The notes under the pieces were generated by a model. It was not told where the DNA came from. It saw only the letters and a list, made by a program, of their open reading frames with translations, and searched no databases. Positions 39,651 through 42,046 of a DNA stretch of 42,046 bases are shown here, piece by piece. The translations under genes and the position numbers were made by a program. Position 1 is the stretch's first letter; every line of letters begins with the position of its first letter. The stretch is from NCBI GenBank assembly GCA_964479695.1, contig CAYZSO010000024.1:1-42046 (forward strand). Reading direction: 5' to 3'. The stretch comes from JAAYZH01 sp964479695. GTDB lineage: Bacteria; Bacillota; Clostridia; Saccharofermentanales; Fastidiosipilaceae.

Positions 39651-41063
39651 TCAAAGGAAAAAGTAGCCGATCAGGCCGCCGCCGATGAGAAGCCACATGG
39701 AATTGACTTTTTTCCAGAAAAGGAGGATGAGGGAGGCTACAAGAATCAACCAATGGAGGGGGTGGGTGAGGGAGCTTTGGCCAAGTGAAAATGTTGTGAC
39801 TGCCATGAGTGCGAGGGATGCGACATTCACGCCGTCGAGGATTGCTGCGACGAGTTTGGACTTACGCATCTTCTCCATTAAGTGGACGAGCAGGCCGACC
39901 AAAAGAAAGGACGGCAGAAAAATACCGATGGTTGCAAGCACTGCGCCTGGCAGACCGTGTAACTGATAGCCTACGAAGGTTGCGGTTGTGAAGACCGGAC
40001 CGGGAGTGATTTGCCCTACGGCCACGGCGTCGAGCAGGACTTGGTAGGTAATGTAGCCGGTATTGACGAACTCTGATTCTAGGTATGCGACAAGAACATA
40101 ACCTGATCCGTAGAGGAGAGCGCCGATTTTGAGGAAGCGAAGGAAGATTTCGCCTAAGCTCATTCCGGAGTAGATTGGCACTTGAGTCGCTTCGGTAAAC
40201 CAGCGGCTGAGCGATCGGATGTTGGTCGGCAGCAAACTATTTGGCAGGAAACTATTTGGCAGGAAACCGAGCGGCAGGAAACCAAGCGGCAGCATACCGA
40301 AAGCCGCTGTTTTCGGACTTCTGCTTGTTTTCACCCACTGATAAAGCAAGGCGAGCAAGCCGGTTCCGAGGAGAACCCAGAGTTCGTCCAAATTTATGAG
40401 CGCAAGGGCCACGGCGATTAGGAGAAGGACGACTTGCCACCAGTTTTTTATGGCGGTGCGGAAGAGTTTGACCAGCGCTTGGAAAATGACGGCGATGACG
40501 ACGGCTTTGACTCCGGCGAGCACTGACTGTACTTGAGGGATTAAACCATAGCTCGCGTAGAGCCAGGCGAATAGCAAGACGATTGCAAATGCAGGGAAAA
40601 TGAAACATGCTCCGGCGATCAGCAGCCCTCGCCAGCCGCCTTTTTCGTATCCCAAAGTGATCGCCAACTCCGTGGAATTGGGGCCGGGAATCAGGTTGGT
40701 TGCAGACATCAGGTCAAGAAAACGTTGGCTTGTTACCCATTTTCGTTTCTCGACCAACTCCTCGTTCATCATTGCGGTGTGAGCGGCAGGTCCGCCATAG
40801 GCGAAGAAGCCTAGGCGCAAGAATACGAAAAATATTTCTTTGAGACTGATATCGGTCCGAATTTCAGATTCCTGGTCGCTTGTGTTGTCAGTTGAATTCG
40901 AGGCTGAGTTGTCAGCTGAATTCGAGCTTGCGTTGTCAGTTGAGTTGCCAGATGATTCGCCAGCTGAATGGTGAGGTGTGTGGTTCGGCGAACCGTCAGG
41001 TGAATTTTCCGGTATATGGTTCGTCGAACCGTTGGGTGAGCGGTTGGGTTCGTCTTTGGCCAT
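39651..41063 (-). CDS. chrA: Chromate transporter (CHR) family membrane protein, two-domain form
   Basis: A 470-residue membrane protein with two CHR domains. The first (about 75-230) has FLRLGFFAYGGPAAHTAMM and NLIPGPNSTELAI. The second (about 290-460) has FLKIGALLYGSGYVLVAYL and GQITPGPVFTTATFVGY. The PGP motif in each half is diagnostic. Family members export chromate, but in anaerobes the natural anion may differ. Before the first domain there is a disordered tail of about 65 residues built of near-repeats (NSTDN, NSADN, SPNHTPHH), and between the domains a short repeat LPLGFLPLGFLPNSFLPNS. Both reflect short DNA repeats. AGGAG precedes the ATG, whose ATGGCCAAAGAC again contains the dispersed word. 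Confidence 0.9.
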   Translation of the reverse strand: MAKDEPNRSPNGSTNHIPENSPDGSPNHTPHHSAGESSGNSTDNASSNSADNSASNSTDNTSDQESEIRTDISLKEIFFVFLRLGFFAYGGPAAHTAMMNEELVEKRKWVTSQRFLDLMSATNLIPGPNSTELAITLGYEKGGWRGLLIAGACFIFPAFAIVLLFAWLYASYGLIPQVQSVLAGVKAVVIAVIFQALVKLFRTAIKNWWQVVLLLIAVALALINLDELWVLLGTGLLALLYQWVKTSRSPKTAAFGMLPLGFLPLGFLPNSFLPNSLLPTNIRSLSRWFTEATQVPIYSGMSLGEIFLRFLKIGALLYGSGYVLVAYLESEFVNTGYITYQVLLDAVAVGQITPGPVFTTATFVGYQLHGLPGAVLATIGIFLPSFLLVGLLVHLMEKMRKSKLVAAILDGVNVASLALMAVTTFSLGQSSLTHPLHWLILVASLILLFWKKVNSMWLLIGGGLIGYFFL

Positions 41064-41237
41064 AAGTCACTCCTAATCGTTGATCGCATCAACCTTATCG
41101 AAAAATGCCCGACTCTGCCCTGCCATTCCTCACATGTGCAAGATTAAAAGTTCGTGAGGTTAACCCCGCGCGCACCCCGGACCGCCCAACCGCCTGAACC
41201 GCCCGGACCGCCTGCGCCTCCGGACCGCCACAAACTG
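41064..41237. other. Intergenic DNA with C-rich short repeats
   Basis: CCGGACCGCC and close variants (ACCGCCCAACCGCC, GAACCGCCCGGACC) recur through 41165-41228, directly beyond the panE stop. No gene is seen. Confidence 0.6.
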
Positions 41238-42046
41238 CTAGTTCAGATCGCCGAAGTCGCCGGCGTTTTTTTGTTCCAAGACGCGGATCAGGTGGTACAC
41301 CGTCCGGCTGTATGGCGTCGGGATGCCGTGTTTCTCGCCGAGCCTGATGCATTCGCCGCTGAAGGTATCGACTTCGGTTGGCCTCTTCGCACGCAAATCC
41401 TGCGCCGTGGACGGGTAGGCATCACTCTGGAAGCCGGTCGAGCGCGTCAGCATGTGTTCGACGTCATCATTGGTAAGGGTAACACCTTCTGCTTGCCCCA
41501 ACGCCACCACTTCCTGCCCCAGGTCACGCATTAGCGCGAGTAGGTCGGGGCTTTTGGCCAAAGCCGGGTACGGCACATTCAAGATCGCCAAGTACTGATT
41601 GTTCGTGCAATTACTGAGGAATTTAAGCCAAGAATCACGCACGATGGACTCGGAAACTTTGACATTCATACCGACCAGACGCAGGATGTCGGCCAGATCC
41701 TGCACGCGGGTCGGAGCCAGTGTCGATGGGCTGGCCTCGCCAATTGTCACAAGGCCTTGGCTGTGGAAATGGGTTTCGCGGCCTTCTTTGTCTGCCGCGA
41801 CGAAAGCAATCGCATAAATCACCCGATCCCAACCGTACAGTTCTGCAGCGAGACGCTCGCTGCTGATGCCGTTTTGTAACAGAACAAGCTGTGTTTTCTC
41901 ACTGACCCAGGGCTTGACCGCCTGCAGGACTTCCGGGAGTGCATTCATTTTCGTCGCAAGCAGCAGGTAATCCAGCGGCTCCTCTTGGCTAGCGAAATCG
42001 TCGTATGCTTTTACAGTCAAGTCGTGATGTATTCCATTAATGCTGA
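41238..42046 (-). CDS. panE: Ketopantoate reductase family protein (2-dehydropantoate 2-reductase), 5' end outside window
   Basis: A partial protein of about 269 residues; the frame is open to the window edge, where upstream residues (INGIHHDLTVKAYDDF) match the family's pre-domain-2 region, so roughly the first 50 residues with the NADPH-binding glycine motif are missing. Visible are LVLLQNGI, the catalytic-domain segment SWLKFLSNCTNNQ with the conserved Lys and Asn, and the C-terminal motif RPTEVDTFSGECIRLGEKHGIPTP that precedes substrate binding. PanE reduces 2-dehydropantoate to pantoate for coenzyme A synthesis. Members of this superfamily also reduce other 2-oxo acids, so the exact substrate is unproven. 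Confidence 0.88.
   Translation of the reverse strand, partial: SINGIHHDLTVKAYDDFASQEEPLDYLLLATKMNALPEVLQAVKPWVSEKTQLVLLQNGISSERLAAELYGWDRVIYAIAFVAADKEGRETHFHSQGLVTIGEASPSTLAPTRVQDLADILRLVGMNVKVSESIVRDSWLKFLSNCTNNQYLAILNVPYPALAKSPDLLALMRDLGQEVVALGQAEGVTLTNDDVEHMLTRSTGFQSDAYPSTAQDLRAKRPTEVDTFSGECIRLGEKHGIPTPYSRTVYHLIRVLEQKNAGDFGDLN

Overview
The window looks like chromosomal DNA of a low-redundancy, Gram-positive, Clostridia-type (Firmicutes) anaerobe of moderate GC. The evidence is the class III fructose-1,6-bisphosphatase, lipoprotein signal peptides with lipoboxes instead of outer-membrane genes, PepF-type oligoendopeptidases, a fused GlnH-GlnP transporter, strong AGGAGG-type ribosome binding sites and frequent TTG or GTG starts. 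I cannot name a species. No rRNA, tRNA, CRISPR array, phage gene or transposase gene was seen.

Layout. 1-2.6 kb: fbp and a PPC/DUF296 protein (minus strand). 2.8-3.9 kb: a GTPase with a DUF697 tail (plus). 3.9-5.0 kb: non-coding repeat region. 5.0-6.8 kb: oligoendopeptidase F (minus). 7.1-9.8 kb: two tandem lipoprotein serpins (plus). 9.9-13.5 kb: a heterodimeric ABC exporter (minus). 13.7-15.9 kb: two family-2 glycosyltransferases (minus). 16.0-16.6 kb: a CrtO-like membrane acyltransferase (plus). 16.7-20.4 kb: gnd, zwf and a metal-dependent cyclase-family hydrolase (plus). 20.5-21.5 kb: non-coding, with a 327-bp tandem duplication. 21.7-29.4 kb: a small membrane protein and a complete oppABCDF operon (minus). 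29.6-33.6 kb: a cell-surface lipoprotein and a glutamine-type amino-acid ABC transporter (minus). 33.9-35.9 kb: ECF sigma factor, membrane partner and alpha/beta hydrolase (plus). 36.0-38.7 kb: a PH-like protein and a second oligoendopeptidase F (minus). 38.7-39.65 kb: repeat region. 39.7-42.0 kb: chromate-type transporter and a ketopantoate reductase cut by the window edge (minus).

How the parts fit. Much of the content concerns peptides and proteolysis: an oligopeptide importer, two cytosolic oligoendopeptidases, an amino-acid importer and two surface-anchored protease inhibitors. gnd and zwf give oxidative pentose phosphate flux, while fbp supplies the gluconeogenic step. A 40-bp block upstream of the sigma-factor operon and upstream of the serpin pair is identical at every position of three separated sub-blocks (27 bases in total). 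It has ECF-promoter geometry, which suggests that the sigma factor 27 kb away controls both itself and the serpins.

Unexplained structure. (1) A family of four non-coding elements, each with 35-bp inverted arms spanning 239-242 bp and an internal pair of 16-bp direct repeats offset by exactly 32 bp. (2) A dispersed word, GGCCAAAG/CTTTGGCC, found 31 times and resembling the cyanobacterial HIP1 phenomenon. (3) Many unrelated short tandem duplications (10-44 bp) at gene ends, in intergenic DNA and in frame inside protein linkers.
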